From Phyllostachys edulis (Eukaryota; Streptophyta; Magnoliopsida; Poales; Poaceae), in assembly GCA_036346405.1 (NCBI GenBank), contig CM070566.1, positions 49,665,268 through 49,729,267 on the forward strand: a stretch of DNA of 64,000 bases, in the 5' to 3' direction. Shown here piece after piece: positions 11,213-22,232 of this stretch. How positions within the stretch are numbered: position 1 is the stretch's first letter; every line of letters begins with the position of its first letter. The notes beneath the pieces are model-generated. The model did not search any database. It saw nothing but the letters and a program-made list of their open reading frames with translations, and was not told the DNA's origin. A program made the position numbers and the translations under genes.

Positions 11213-12721
11213 TATTGGACCCAGATTTCACAAATCCAAATCCTCTATGAAAATACTGTGCTATTCCCTGGATCAGTAGATAGCACTCACAGACACATTG
11301 CTGAATCACTTCATACAAGGCATCAACTAAACCATTCAATATATTACAAACATCAGAGTGACATAGACCGCATCAGGTCGAGTTTTACAATAAGAGCCGA
11401 ACAGGCCAGATTGATTACATTACAAAAGTAGCGGAAGTGGTAGTGGAAGCAAAAGGGTAGAGCTCATCTTTCCATAGGCAAGTGACTGGGGTAACCTGTG
11501 TACGACTGATATTAACCAAGGACTAGGATAATATTGGTTGTATGCAAGTATCGAACGAGCCAGCTAGACTGAGGCAAGACCTAGACTAACAGAACTAGAC
11601 TACTCTTCATCGTTGCCTTGTCCATCGACTTCGGGATCCTTGTATTATGCATAATCTCCTTGATCTGCATGACCTCAAGGGTTTGGAGGAGAGAGCGAGA
11701 ATGAGCCCAAATTCCATGCTCGCAAGCCAACACACAAGATGCAATAATATACATGCAAAGCTTAACAAGGATGACTCAGGTTCTTTTAGTTGCTAAAGCA
11801 ATGTTTTCAATTATCAATATTAGTAATTCCTATCACTTATCATTTTAACCAAAATGTGTTTTAATAAAGAGAATAATTGTGCAATATTAAATAATAGTAG
11901 AGGTTCCCTCCACCTTATGCTTACTTGGATTAGAGCTACCTCCATTTATTAACACCACTCATTTCGACGACCCAGGAAAATCCAATCCCGGGGCTAGGTG
12001 AGCCCGACCTGATTTTCATTCCACCCACAAAGGTTTTTGAAATAGAATTAACTCTAGTAAGCTCCTATGTCCGTCTTTGACCGTAGGCACAGCTGTTTAA
12101 ACAGTTTATACTCTGCAGAGTTTGTACACTGTACCCACAAGAGACAATCATACTCGTTGCCCCACATGATTCCTTAGTCATGTAGTTGAGAGATCATCAC
12201 AGTAACCTTTCAGATTACCTCGCCCCTTCCACCATCTCACCCATATGGGCTTCTCCCACTTGCGGTGGGTCCCATAAGTTGCGTGGGATGTTCACCACCA
12301 CGAGTAGCATAGCTGGTAACTTCACCCTCCCTTGGTGTCCTATTCAAGCTCAACCATAACCAACGCTTGCACGACCTCACTCTGCCACTAGTGAGATGAT
12401 TTCCAAGGTCCAATAAATTTACTAAGCCAAGTTGCACTATGCAGACTTGTGATTGCACATGTTTTATAATATGAGGTCATGACAAGATTAAGTCCTTAAT
12501 CCATTGAGGTGGTTCATACCACATACCAGCCACTCTCGTGCTCCGACGGCACCCTCCACCATACCATCCACCCAGATGTGGTAACAACAATTTAATAGGG
12601 TTTTGAGGAGTAAAACCAAATTATCTCATTTATTTCAGTCATGTACCGGCAATGACTCCCCAAAACCATCTCATGTTTGAAGAGATGATGATTAGGGCAT
12701 TTTAATGCCCTGGTACTTATG

Positions 12722-14285
12722 TGTAACATCCCTATTTTCCTGAGTTTTTGAAAATTTTGAAAACTTTAAAAGTGAACCATTTGGTTTTATTAATTTGCCA
12801 AAGCTTAACTTATAATTTAGAATTTTAAAAGTGGTTTAAATTGACTTAATTAAAACTTAAACTAATTAAAGTTGGTTTAAGTTGAGTTTTGTTGGATTTT
12901 AAATTGGTTTTTCCTTTTTCCCTATGTTAAAAATAATTACTTGCAAAAACTAAAAGCAATAGTTAAGCTGAAAATAATTTTAATAAGTCCTAAATAATTC
13001 AAGGGATTTCTGCAAATTTTCCTAGAATTTTTGAACGACTTAAGCTATTTTCTAAAAATGCTTTTGCTTTTATGGTATTTATTAAAATCGAAAACCTTAG
13101 AAAATCCCCCCCTAAGCCTTTGGGCCGAATCTTCCCGGCCCATTCCCTGTTCACTCGCACGCCCGCTCGCTCGTCTTGCTCTCCCCCAAAAAAATCGGAC
13201 CCGTCCGTCAGAATAGACAGTCCACGTCGCCTTCCTTCCTGTTGTCCTCCTCTCTCTGTGGCGTGAGCCCCGCTGTCGACCTCCGTCGCCCGGGGTCGTC
13301 CCCTACCTCCCACCTCCGCCGCGCCAGTGTCGCCTTGCCACAATTCCCGCCGCACCGCGCCGCTCCCTTGCTAGCCCTAGCGCCTACCTTGTCCCGCTTT
13401 CGGTCGCACCGCCCGTCCCCGCCTCCGCCGCGCCCATGCGCCGCTCTTTTTGCCCCCTCCTCCGCGGATTTCGCCGCTCCTCGCCACCCGCCATTAAGGC
13501 CAGCACGGCAAGCTCTCCCTTCTCCTCCTCTGGGGCCCCCCGTCGCCTATAAAAGTGAGCCCCAGGACCCCCTCCTCGTCCTCTCTCTTTCCCCTCTCCT
13601 CCCCTCCTCTCTCCCGCTCTCTCTCGGCCGCGATTGGAGTTTTTCTTGTCACCAGCCGTGGAGCTTTCGCCGCACCCACCGCCGCCATCAAGCACCTTCG
13701 GCCGCCGCCGACCCCGCCACCGGCATCGCCAGGCCAAGGCGCACCTGGTGCGCGCCTCCCCGTCCCCGGAGCTTCACCGGAATCCCGCCATCGCCGTCGA
13801 GTCGTCGCCTCCGCCACTCTTCGCCTTCGCCGCCAACCTCCCCGTGCTGCTGTGTCCTCGCCGCCATGCGCATCGGCATCCCCGTGAGCTCCTCTTCACG
13901 TTGGTGTCCTCACCATCGGCCGCCGCGCAACCAGTCACCGACGACCCTCGGCTCCCATGCACCGCCGCTTCGGGCGCACATGGCAGCGCTAAGGTGGCGC
14001 CACATCCGCGCCGCATGGCGCCACGTCACCCCCCCTTTGCTGACGTGGCTGCCCAGTCAGCCTGAGTGGAATTCCTTTGATTTTCCTTTCGGAAAATAAT
14101 TCCGGAAAATCAGGAAAATCTCCATTTCATCATTTTATGTGTTTTTCCAACTTCTTTTAGCCATAACTTCCTCATTCGAACTCCGATTCGAGTGATTCAA
14201 ATTTCTAAATTCATCTAAATTCATTGTCTTCCTGTTAGTATTTATTTAGTATTTAATTGGATTTTACTTGGAGTTGTTTTATTTA
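12722..14285 (+). mobile_element. Truncated gypsy LTR H, plus strand, nested in G3
   Basis: Opens TGTAACATCCC at 12722, directly after the G3 text that runs on in G1. It is collinear with the head of solo LTR G4: gggccgaa near 13130, a TATA box in cctataaaagtgagccc (13546-13562), a GC-rich proline-coding stretch, then the tail motif attcaaatttctaaattcat near 14195. Homology to G4 stops near 14285, and no matching target duplicate was found there. The 3' half is therefore deleted. The 307-codon frame at 13176-14099 is the GC-rich LTR segment, not a gene. Confidence 0.7.
13548..13555 (+). promoter_or_regulatory. LTR promoter TATA box of H
   Basis: TATAAAAG in a conserved block shared with G4 (38649-38656). 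The block sits at the AT/GC boundary typical of the U3/R junction in this LTR family. Confidence 0.6.
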
Positions 14286-15871
14286 TTTAAGAGAAATGAC
14301 CCACACACACGTGGGGCCTAGCGCACAGTGGTGCGGTTCATGGTAGAGCGCATGGACCGTGGTCCACCAGAATAGGCGTGCGGGTTTACGAGAACAGCAC
14401 CGCTGCGGGGCCCACTTGTCAGCCGCATGGGGAGAAAACCAAGAGTTTAAAGTGCCATCACTATTTTGTCGGGCTCACCGATCAGTGACACAAAGCACCA
14501 TTAAACTGACCATTAGTTAAATCTAATCATTGATTTGTCTTAATGCCAACAGTGATCTGGGGATTAAATGCGTGCATAGTTCGGTCGGAGCGATGCGGCA
14601 TAGGGGCTCCCGGCCAGACGACTCGCTCACCGCCCGGTGGGAAGGGCGTGGTGGCACCAAGGAATGACAAAAATAGAATGCCCACATCAAGGCGAAGATG
14701 ATGGTGGCGGTGGCATGGTCGGCGGCTCACCGAAGCGGTGGTGTGGTGAGGGAATAGCGGCGGCGGTGACACGGCCATGGTGGAATAGGGGCTCCGGTGG
14801 TGCACTACGAAAAACCAAGGGAGCACGAGCTAGTAGGGAACTCAAGGACTCACCAAGCCAAGAAACGGGGTGGGAGGTGGCCGGAGGAAAGAGATCGGCG
14901 GCGGAGAAGAAGGTGGCTGGTGGAGGGGAAGAAATGCAAATCCGGGCACGGTAGTGAATCAATACCAAATCCCCTTGGGGGATGGCTACCATGGCGCCTA
15001 AGGCTTGGGGTGATGGCGTCGGTGCGGCGGTGGTGGCGTTGGAGTGGCGAGACAATGGTCAGGCAGCGTGGCCACAGATGGAGCACGGCGGTTCTTTGGG
15101 CTTTCCCTTGGGTGCGACTTACCAGAGAGGAGGGAGGCGGAGTGGGGAGAGCAAGGGTGCACAGGGGAGCCTCTTATAGCCATGCAAGGAGGAGGGAGGT
15201 AGAAGGAGCCATTGGGGGCTCGCACGGTCCCAAGGCGGCCATGGCATGGGCTGCTCTAGCAATGGTGGGCAAGTGGAGCGAGGCAGATGACGGGACGGGG
15301 CAGGAGCGTGCTAGCATCACAACGACCATGAGGGGTAGGTGCAGGAGGTGACGCAGGTAGCACGGGCTCTAGCGCGCATGCACAAGCGCAATGTGGATCG
15401 GATGCAACAACATGGTGTTGACGCGCGCTGGTGATGGGACAATGTGAGGGAGGTGCGCCGAAGTCAAGAGGGGGCAGGTGGGCACCTGATGGGGGTGGTG
15501 TAGGTGGAGCCAGAGTGGACGGAACGCGCTCTGGTGGTAGGGGCGCTCATGGCCAGCACGAGGAAGAAAGGGGGGTAGGAGGAGGGGAGCTGGGCCGAAA
15601 GGGAGAGGCCAAGGGGAGCTGCTAGGCCGGGCTAAGCTAGGGAGCAGGCCAAGGTGAGGCGGCTGAGCCCAGGAGAGAGAGAAGTGGGCTAAGCCCAAAA
15701 GCTGAAATTTGAATCGAGATTCAAATTGACGTCTTGAATTTGAATGCGAAATTGAAATGAGGTAGAAGCAAGAGATTTTGAAACTATATGATAATTTGAA
15801 ATAGGGTTTGAACTCCAAATGACAACGGGGATTACTATTGACCATCCAAAAAACAGGAATGTTACAGTCGT

Positions 15872-16444
15872 CAAGGTTTCCTATATGTGTAATAGTTTAC
15901 TTAGGGGTTGACACACACTACTCCATAAATGAGTAGTCATAAAGGTAGCTTTTGGGTTTACTATAAAACGTGCAGAGGAATGTGAGCGATCAAGATGGAA
16001 TTTGCCCCTTCTATTTAACGGGAGAGATATCTCTGAGACCCTTGATGTGGTTGCATTAAGGAAGTGCATGGCCACGCCGAATATGGTTGAGGAGTCAAAT
16101 ACAACTATGTAATCCACTACAAGATCGAGTGAAGGATCGAGCTATTATAGGATGGCACACATCTCGCCTTGAGTTCGATCTGGTATTGTGACGCAAAAGG
16201 ATCAGCACATGAGGTTTATAAAGGTTCGTCCGATATGATCTTTATGTGTATTCAGGAGTCATTGTGTTCTTGTAGGAACTACTACCGACTTGTGGATTGG
16301 AAAGGAGTTTTCGGGTCATGGCTGATTATGCATGAATATACAAGGTCACACTTAATGGGTTGGAACAAACTAGTTCGAATTTAATCTGTTAGAGGCTTAA
16401 ATCGTATTATAATCCGTTGTGGTTAAGAGTCCTAATGGGTTTCT
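15872..16444 (+). mobile_element. Copia-type LTR remnant F, second LTR, middle part
   Basis: Continues the LTR cut at 11212 and is nearly identical to 9768-10340 of the first F LTR. It is cut at 16444 by insertion of copia K (presumed target copy tttct, 16440-16444). The remainder must lie beyond the right end of the window. Confidence 0.85.
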
Positions 16445-18035
16445 TGTTGGAAATATGCCCAGAGGCAATCATAGAGATGATTATATTTCATTATGTTTAT
16501 AACATTGGATAATATGCTATCTTGTTCCTAGAATAATATTGTTAATATTTATTATCAAGTATGTGACTTGAGTGTGAAACGCTATATTTCTGCGATAATT
16601 ATTCTTTAATGTTCCCTAGTCAAAAACATATGAGAACACATATGAATAGACTAGCATATGTATTGGTTGATGACTATGTTTCACAGGTCATAGATATGGA
16701 GATATCAAACCAATAATATGGACACATGTTAGAGAACATGGTGTGGGTTTGACCCACCTTGAGACACTGTTGAGATTGTTATGATTTCATGTGTCATCAG
16801 TTGGTATCAAGCAATGATGATGTATAATCCTTAGACCTGAGATAAGCATGGTTTCCTACATGTGTAATAGCACTCTTAGGGGTTGCCAAATGCTACTCGT
16901 AACTGAGTAGTTATAAAGGTAGTTTTTGAGTATGCTATGAAACATGCAGAGGAATGTGACTGGTCGGATATGGGATTTGGCACTGCTAACAAAATAGGAG
17001 AGATGTCTCCGGGCCCCTCGTTGTGGTTAGATAAAGAAAGTGCATGCCATGCCACTAGTGGTCGAAGTGTCGACCACATGAAGTTATTCGACACTTGATT
17101 GAGAAAGTATTGAGCAGTCCATGGATGATAAATTATCTCACTTGGAGTTCAACTAGATGTCGTGAGGCAAAGGGAGAATACGCAAGCAGGTCATTCAGTT
17201 CGACTAGATACAAACTGGTCGAAGCTGGTCGTTTGGAGATACGAGCTGGTTGCAGACTGCTCGAACATAATCACGAACTAGTCGTAATTAACTATTAACT
17301 GGTCGTAAGGAGTTACGAACTGGTCGTAACTAAATATGGACTAGTTGGGACTAGATATGAGCTGGTTGTAAGTGATAATGACCTAGTCGTAGATCATATT
17401 GCATTAAGGTTCATCTGATATATTCTATGTGTGTTCGGGAATCGTTATGTCCTGCTAGGTACCGCTTACGACTAGTGGTCGAAAAAGAGTTTCCAAGTCA
17501 CAACTGATTACACATGAACCAATAGGGTCACACACTTAAAGGGCTAGGATTTGATTTGGATGGTGATCCGAAATTCTTGTAGGCCACGAGTTTCTAATGG
17601 GCCTCAAGTTCGAGACCCATTATGGATGTCTATATATAGAGGGGCGGTGACATGGGGTGGATGATGATCTTTTGGAAGAACTCCCGAAACCATAATAGCC
17701 ATGTCTGCCGACGCTAGCACTCTAGCGCGTGGTGTCCCTGCCCCGTATGTGTGGATACCTTGGAGGTGTTGTTGCAAAGCATCAGCACTAGGACGATCCG
17801 CAACTCGTGATGATCACAGGAGCAGGAGGAGAAGACGTGCGGCGAGTACGACCACTACTGCATCAACTCGAAGACGTGCAAAGAATACGACTGCATCAAC
17901 TCACTACATCGACTCTACTTCCGCTATGAGTCGGCGCGTCTAGTGGTAATATCATGATCTATTACTAGCGGAGTTTCCTTGGTTGTGTGGTAGAATTTTT
18001 GTTTTGTGCTATCGTAGCCTACCTGTAACCCAACA
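16445..18035 (+). repeat. 5' LTR of copia K, 1,591 bp
   Basis: Begins TGTTGGAAATATGCCC and ends GTAACCCAACA, with a TGTTGG/CCAACA terminal inverted repeat. It contains a degenerate minisatellite of ctggtcgtaa-type units (about 17200-17400) and a TATA box near 17631. The equivalent 3' LTR starts at 56367. Confidence 0.93.
17631..17639 (+). promoter_or_regulatory. TATA box of the K LTR
   Basis: tatatatag follows gagacccattatggatgtc. The position, about three quarters of the way into the LTR, fits the U3/R boundary of a copia LTR. The same site in the 3' LTR is removed from its context by insertion of E. Confidence 0.5.
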
Positions 18036-18036
18036 G

Positions 18037-18049
18037 TGGTATCAGAGCC
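18037..18049 (+). other. Primer binding site of K, tRNA-Met type
   Basis: tggtatcagagcc lies one base after the LTR end. It matches the complement of the 3' end of initiator tRNA-Met, the usual primer of plant copia elements. Confidence 0.9.
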
Positions 18050-19123
18050 ATCCTGTCTAGTTTTAGATTCGGATTAGATGCATATTGTGATATGTGGGAG
18101 TCATAGATGTGATCTATTTCTGTTTTTGTTGGTTATAGATTGTTTTTGGCGATGGCCGCTATGATTGTCCATGCGCGGTGGTCGCGAGATGGGTTCATGA
18201 TCGTTATTTCGTGATTGGGTTTTCTTGGTCATATCACGACTTGCCTCTACCGGTCAGTTTCCGACATCGGGGCAGACAGTGGTTGTGAAATTCATGGAGC
18301 ACGCGAAGATCAATCTATTTGATTGAATCGAAGTTGCGATCGAAAAGGGTTAATGTGATTAATCCAATGCGATTTACATGGATGGAACAGTAGATTGGAT
18401 CTACCGCCGAAAAGGACCTTGGTATTTAGTATTGATTGTTCACACCATCCGTTAGATAGAATGTGATTCTATGTCTAACTTGTTTTTGCAGGATTTTGTG
18501 AATAGTATGACCCATGATGTATGAGATGCATGTATGTGTGTAATGTTCATGACCTACATGTCATGCTTATTGCAGCCCAAGGCTGTCTATATTTTGTATA
18601 ACGGGATGCGTGTCAACCTGTGATGGTTCTTCACTCCTTGTAATTTATTACTAGTGCTATTAGGAGTAATGGCTTAGTAGGAGTACTTGGAGGAATTGGC
18701 CACTTGGAGACATGGCAAACAGGAAGCACAGCGATGGAGATCACCATGTGGAAGGGTCATACTATATCACAATGCAATTTGATTGTCTGTGAATGCCTTT
18801 ACATTTCTGTTTATTTCTATGCATATTATTTAGTTGTTTCGAATGCTTTTAAGATGGTAGAAGTAATTTTCCCTCACATAATATTAAGTTAAATTGATGC
18901 CCTCCCAATTAGCTACACCATCCAAAGTCATGTATTTTAATGGTAGGTCTTGCCAAAATAGAGTGTCATTAACTTTCCTTGACTAGATGGGTTTGTGTCG
19001 GCCACTTACATGCATAGCATTGGTTTAACTTGACAAGGTCATAATAACGGTTATGGACCTTGGGGCATAGGGTTGGGTGCCGGAGCATAGAGATGCTACC
19101 CAACAACAAGAGTCATATAGAGA
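18050..19123 (+). other. Untranslated leader of K, left part
   Basis: AT-rich, with no long frame or recognisable domain. It ends with gtcatatagaga, where the last three bases (aga) are the left target duplicate of CACTA B. The leader resumes at 52184. Confidence 0.7.
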
Positions 19124-19139
19124 CACTACTACAAAAAGG

Positions 19140-19520
19140 CTAATATTGGACACCTCATCACAGACGGTTCCAAGGAACCGTCTGTATTAAATACAATCAC
19201 AGACGGTTTTGGTTTAGCACACGTCTGTGCTACTGGCTGTGGTAAAAACCGTTTGTGAAGATGTGATGTCACAGACGGTTCCTTTTTCAAACCGTCTGTG
19301 AAATTAGCACAAACGGTTCGGACTAAAACCCGTCTGTCATATTTATTAATATCACAGACGGTGCATGTTTAAAACCATCTGTGAAATATCACAAATGGAT
19401 AGTAACAAGAACCGTCTGTGATAGTTCATAGACAGTTTTAAATATTCACCGTCTCTGATATTAAGACTATCACAGACGGTTTTGAATATGAACCGTTTGT
19501 GATTATTTTTGTACTCAGAC
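19140..19520. repeat. Left subterminal repeat array of B
   Basis: About ten copies of cacagacggtt / aaccgtctgtg in alternating orientation. It starts ctcatcacagacggttcc, collinear with elements A and E. Confidence 0.9.
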
Positions 19521-19743
19521 TATTTGTGGTTGGAAGTGTCTGTGATATGTTGAATGCCGCTTCGCCTCCCGCGCGATGTGTCTCTTCGTCTCCCATGCCA
19601 ACATTACTCCTTGCATGTTTTATAACAATGATCATCCGCCACCATACTTCTCATACATCGCTATACTCTCAAGCACAAACGAGATCATTTGCCACCGTAT
19701 TCCTCACTACACATCGTTCTGCGTACTCTCAAGCACGAACAAA

Positions 19744-19842
19744 ATGGCTCCTCACTCTTCTCCCCTAACACTAGCATTGATGGCCTATGACATCGCCTAC
19801 GAAGCTTTGATAACGGAGATAGCAGGCTACTTGGACCACTAG
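19744..19842 (+). CDS. Short unknown frame near the left end of B, 32 codons
   Basis: An ATG-initiated frame whose C-terminus DIAYEALITEIAGYLDH resembles the end of the frame at 4755-5198 in element A. The upstream sequence (about 19560-19740) also resembles A (gatgtgtctcttcgtctc). It is probably a shortened relative. No known domain. Confidence 0.2.
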   Translation: MAPHSSPLTLALMAYDIAYEALITEIAGYLDH

Positions 19843-19929
19843 AAAAACTTGAAATTTATTATTTTGACTTTTTTAAAAATCTTTTGTAAGTAAGCGACTA
19901 GCAAGAAATCCAATTTGAAGTTAAGTTAC

Positions 19930-20115
19930 TACATTGTTTACTATCACAGGCGGTTTAGTTAAAACAACCGCTTGTAAAATCTACATATCACAGATGGTTA
20001 TTAAAAATAACTATCTATGATAATGAATACTGCACAGACAGTTTTTGATGTATAATTATCTGTGACATTTTTCACTGACGGTTTGTGGTTGGAACATTTG
20101 TGATTTTTTTTACTA
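19930..20115. repeat. Second repeat array in the left part of B
   Basis: Degenerate copies of the motif (cacaggcggttt, cacagatggtt, cactgacggttt) lie between the short frame and the GRF gene. Confidence 0.7.
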
Positions 20116-20189
20116 TAACAGAAAACCAACTACTTCACAAATATGCCATAAATTACAACAATGATACACACACACAAAAACTTCTCCAG

Positions 20190-20614
20190 TCACTTGATAT
20201 GGTCCAGAATGTGCTCCATGTTCAACTCCAGCATGTTTAGCCTTTGCTCCAGCACAACTTCCGTTCTCTGCTCTAGCCCATCATCCATCCTTTGCGTTAT
20301 ATTGTTGCGCTCCCTTGCTCTGTCCATGGTGTCTGCCCACTGGAAATATTGACATCCTACAGCCTACAGAAACGTACAAATGCCAAAATAGCACACACAT
20401 TTCATAGCTACTAGAGAAACATGCAAACCGCAAAGAAATCAAACTCAAGTTTACTTATTGAGAAATAAGGACATTTGTAAAACACCTGACTAGTATTTCC
20501 CTCAGTGTTGGTGTAGAACACATTCGTTTTCTCACGGTAGTTAGGGCAATCCACCCGCCTAGCAGTGGCTAGCGCTAGGGCCCTCCAATTTAGTGAGCTC
20601 GACACCTCAAACAT
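20190..20614 (-). CDS. GRF-type zinc-finger protein carried by CACTA B, two exons
   Basis: Proposed coding exons are complement(20455-20614) and complement(20190-20356), 327 nt or 108 residues plus stop, with no internal stop. The intron begins GTAAAC, ends in TAG, and splits an Arg codon. The first exon encodes MFEVSSSLNW, then a zinc-finger-like segment with DCPNY, TNTEGN and QVFYKCPYFS. The second begins CQYFQWADTM and continues into a Glu/Leu-rich stretch that could form a coiled coil (EQRLNMLELNMEHILDHIK). CP ... FYKCP ... CxYFxWAD is the signature of plant GRF zinc fingers. The second Cys of the usual CPxC pair is Tyr here, and the GRxF position is SQVF. The frame is open further 5' to 20680, but without an ATG. 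Repeat arrays flank the gene on both sides. Function in transposition is unknown. Confidence 0.6.
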
Positions 20615-20729
20615 ATGGCCCTCACTCAAGAGGAGGAGATGAGGTGAGGTGAGACCAGAAGGAGAAAGAGTTGAGCTCAACTACTAGAGGACGATAAGAA
20701 AGCTCAAGATTGACCCTACTTATGCTGGA

Positions 20730-20950
20730 TGTAGAATTATCACAAGCGATTTATTGGAACAAACCGTCTGTGATATGTATCACAGGCGGTTTATTGGAAC
20801 AAACCGTTTGTGATATTTATATATCACAGACGGTTAGTAACAAGAAACCGCCTGTGATGTTTAATTATCACAAACAGTTCTTAATTAGAACCATCTGTGA
20901 TGTATTTCACAAACAGTTTTTAATAAGAACCGTTTGTGATAACGAACGAC
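20730..20950. repeat. Third repeat array in the left part of B
   Basis: About ten alternating copies (cacaggcggtttattgga, cacagacggtt, cacaaacagtt) sit directly beside the left arm of the inverted repeat at 20947. Confidence 0.8.
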
Positions 20951-21346
20951 TGCTTTGAAGAAGATGACAAGTACGCCTAAAAAAGAAACAAAGTCCACGA
21001 CAAAGAATGGTTTTTTGGTGTCGTCCACATAGCATGAGGCGGATGACAGCAGCCACAGCCAACCTCATCGAACACACACTCTCCTGGCAGCCATTCTTCT
21101 TGAACTGGCAGGGGCAGGTCATACCAACCAGCCAGAGAATGCTAATGAATACAATCATAGTATGACCAGCCCCTGCAAGTTCAAAAAGAATGGCTGCCGG
21201 CAGAGTGTGTTAGCTTCAATGAAGTCAGGCGTGGCTACAGTCTCATCCCCTCAAACTACGAGGACGACAACCGAAAAAAAGATCATGCTTCATCCTGGGC
21301 TTCGTTGCTTTCTTAGCCGCACTCGCCATCTTCTTCAAAGCAGTCG
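20947..21346. repeat. Large inverted repeat in B, arms about 180 bp
   Basis: The left arm, 20947-21124 (cgactgctttgaagaagatg ... gcaggggcaggtcatac), pairs with the right arm, 21160-21346 (gtatgaccagcccctgc ... catcttcttcaaagcagtcg), with 35 bases between them. The arms are diverged but clearly complementary. Each arm, read outward from the centre, could encode PC[QK]FKKNGC, the motif also seen in element A. A transcript through this region would fold into a long hairpin. Confidence 0.85.
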
Positions 21347-21368
21347 ATCAGAGACAAAGGATTACTAA

Positions 21369-21977
21369 CCTTAGATCACCAAGAACAAATAGAAATACAA
21401 GCACACTTGAAAATCTAGGGTATTTCTTTAACCAAACGTGCCCCAGAGTCGGCCGCCTCCTTCAAAGACATCTCTCACTTCAGATAGATCTAGATCTGAG
21501 GGGACTGCCAGATATTTAAAAGAGAATATCATAGACGGTTATTAATAATAACCATCTATGATAATTCAGAAACTATCCATGAGGTCTAGTAATAGCATAG
21601 ACGGTTGTAAATTAAAACAGTCTGTGATGCTTATTAGCACAGACGGTTATTATTAAGAACCGTCTGTGATACTCATCACAGACAATTGTTTTTACGAAAC
21701 ATCTGTGAAGGTTCTTCACAAGAACCGTGCAGGACTACGATTGTCAAAGATGATGGTTATTTAAAACCGTTTGTGTTACGTATCATAGACGGTTTTGTTA
21801 AGAACAGTCTGTGATATTCGTAATTAAATATCTTGTCCTCCTGACTCCAGATTGATCTGTCTTTGGTATGCAGCTGCCTTGAAGGAGGCAGCCTGCTCTG
21901 GAGCGTTTGGTGAAAGAATTAAATACCGTAGATTTGCAAGTGTGCTGGTAGATCTATTTATTCTTGGTGATCTAAGG
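21369..21977. repeat. Second inverted repeat in B enclosing a repeat array
   Basis: The left arm (about 21369-21500, starting ccttagatcaccaagaa) pairs with the right arm (about 21843-21977, ending ttcttggtgatctaagg). Matching landmarks are aagcacacttg/caagtgtgct and cctccttcaaag/cttgaaggagg. The roughly 340-bp spacer is itself an array of subterminal-type motifs (21525-21830). It lies just upstream of the TNP2 gene. Confidence 0.8.
21525..21830. repeat. Fourth repeat array in B, between inverted-repeat arms
   Basis: Alternating copies such as catagacggtt, aaccgtctgtg and cacagacggtt. About 400 bp further on is the start of the transposase gene, so this may be a promoter-proximal binding array. 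Confidence 0.75.
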
Positions 21978-22232
21978 TTAGTTTGCTTCTAATTATATGC
22001 ATTATAATCTAGAGAGATGCATGGATGATAGTTAGGTTTATCATCCAAGGACGTTATTGGCAGTTAAGATTTACAATAGAACAATGAGCAGCATGTATAT
22101 ATACATTCACTTGTCTTGTATTGTGTAAAATAATACTGTTTACATTATAGTGAGCCTTAGTTACGATGATCTGTAATCATTAAATTTGTATTTGCCCTGG
22201 GTTGATCGCTATTCAATTTGTTACGTGTGTAG

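Larger units (their letters stand above)
11213..15866 (-). mobile_element. Gypsy solo LTR G3, minus strand, containing nested LTR H
   Basis: The 5-bp target duplication gtcgt flanks the element (11208-11212 and 15867-15871) inside copia LTR F, whose intact homologue at 9757 shows the empty site. On the minus strand it starts TGTAACATTCC at 15866 and ends gggtccaata at 11213. G4 ends gggtccgaca, so the terminal CA appears mutated. No primer site or coding region is present between the ends, so it is a solo LTR. Its tail matches G1 over 12440-12720. It is interrupted at 12722 by LTR H, in the opposite orientation. GC-rich frames on both strands (14527-15845) are LTR sequence. Confidence 0.85.

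Noticed and set aside
13176..14099. 307-codon proline/serine-rich frame
   Set aside because: It lies in the GC-rich promoter/U5 part of gypsy LTR H, is open on both strands by composition, and has no domain. G4 shows the same region without the frame.
14527..15845. Overlapping frames of 60-184 codons on both strands
   Set aside because: Purine-rich/GC-rich LTR sequence of G3. No family recognised and no conserved frame.
18037..18049. Part of a tRNA-Met gene
   Set aside because: Only 13 bases match, directly after an LTR. It is a retrotransposon primer site with no tRNA body around it.
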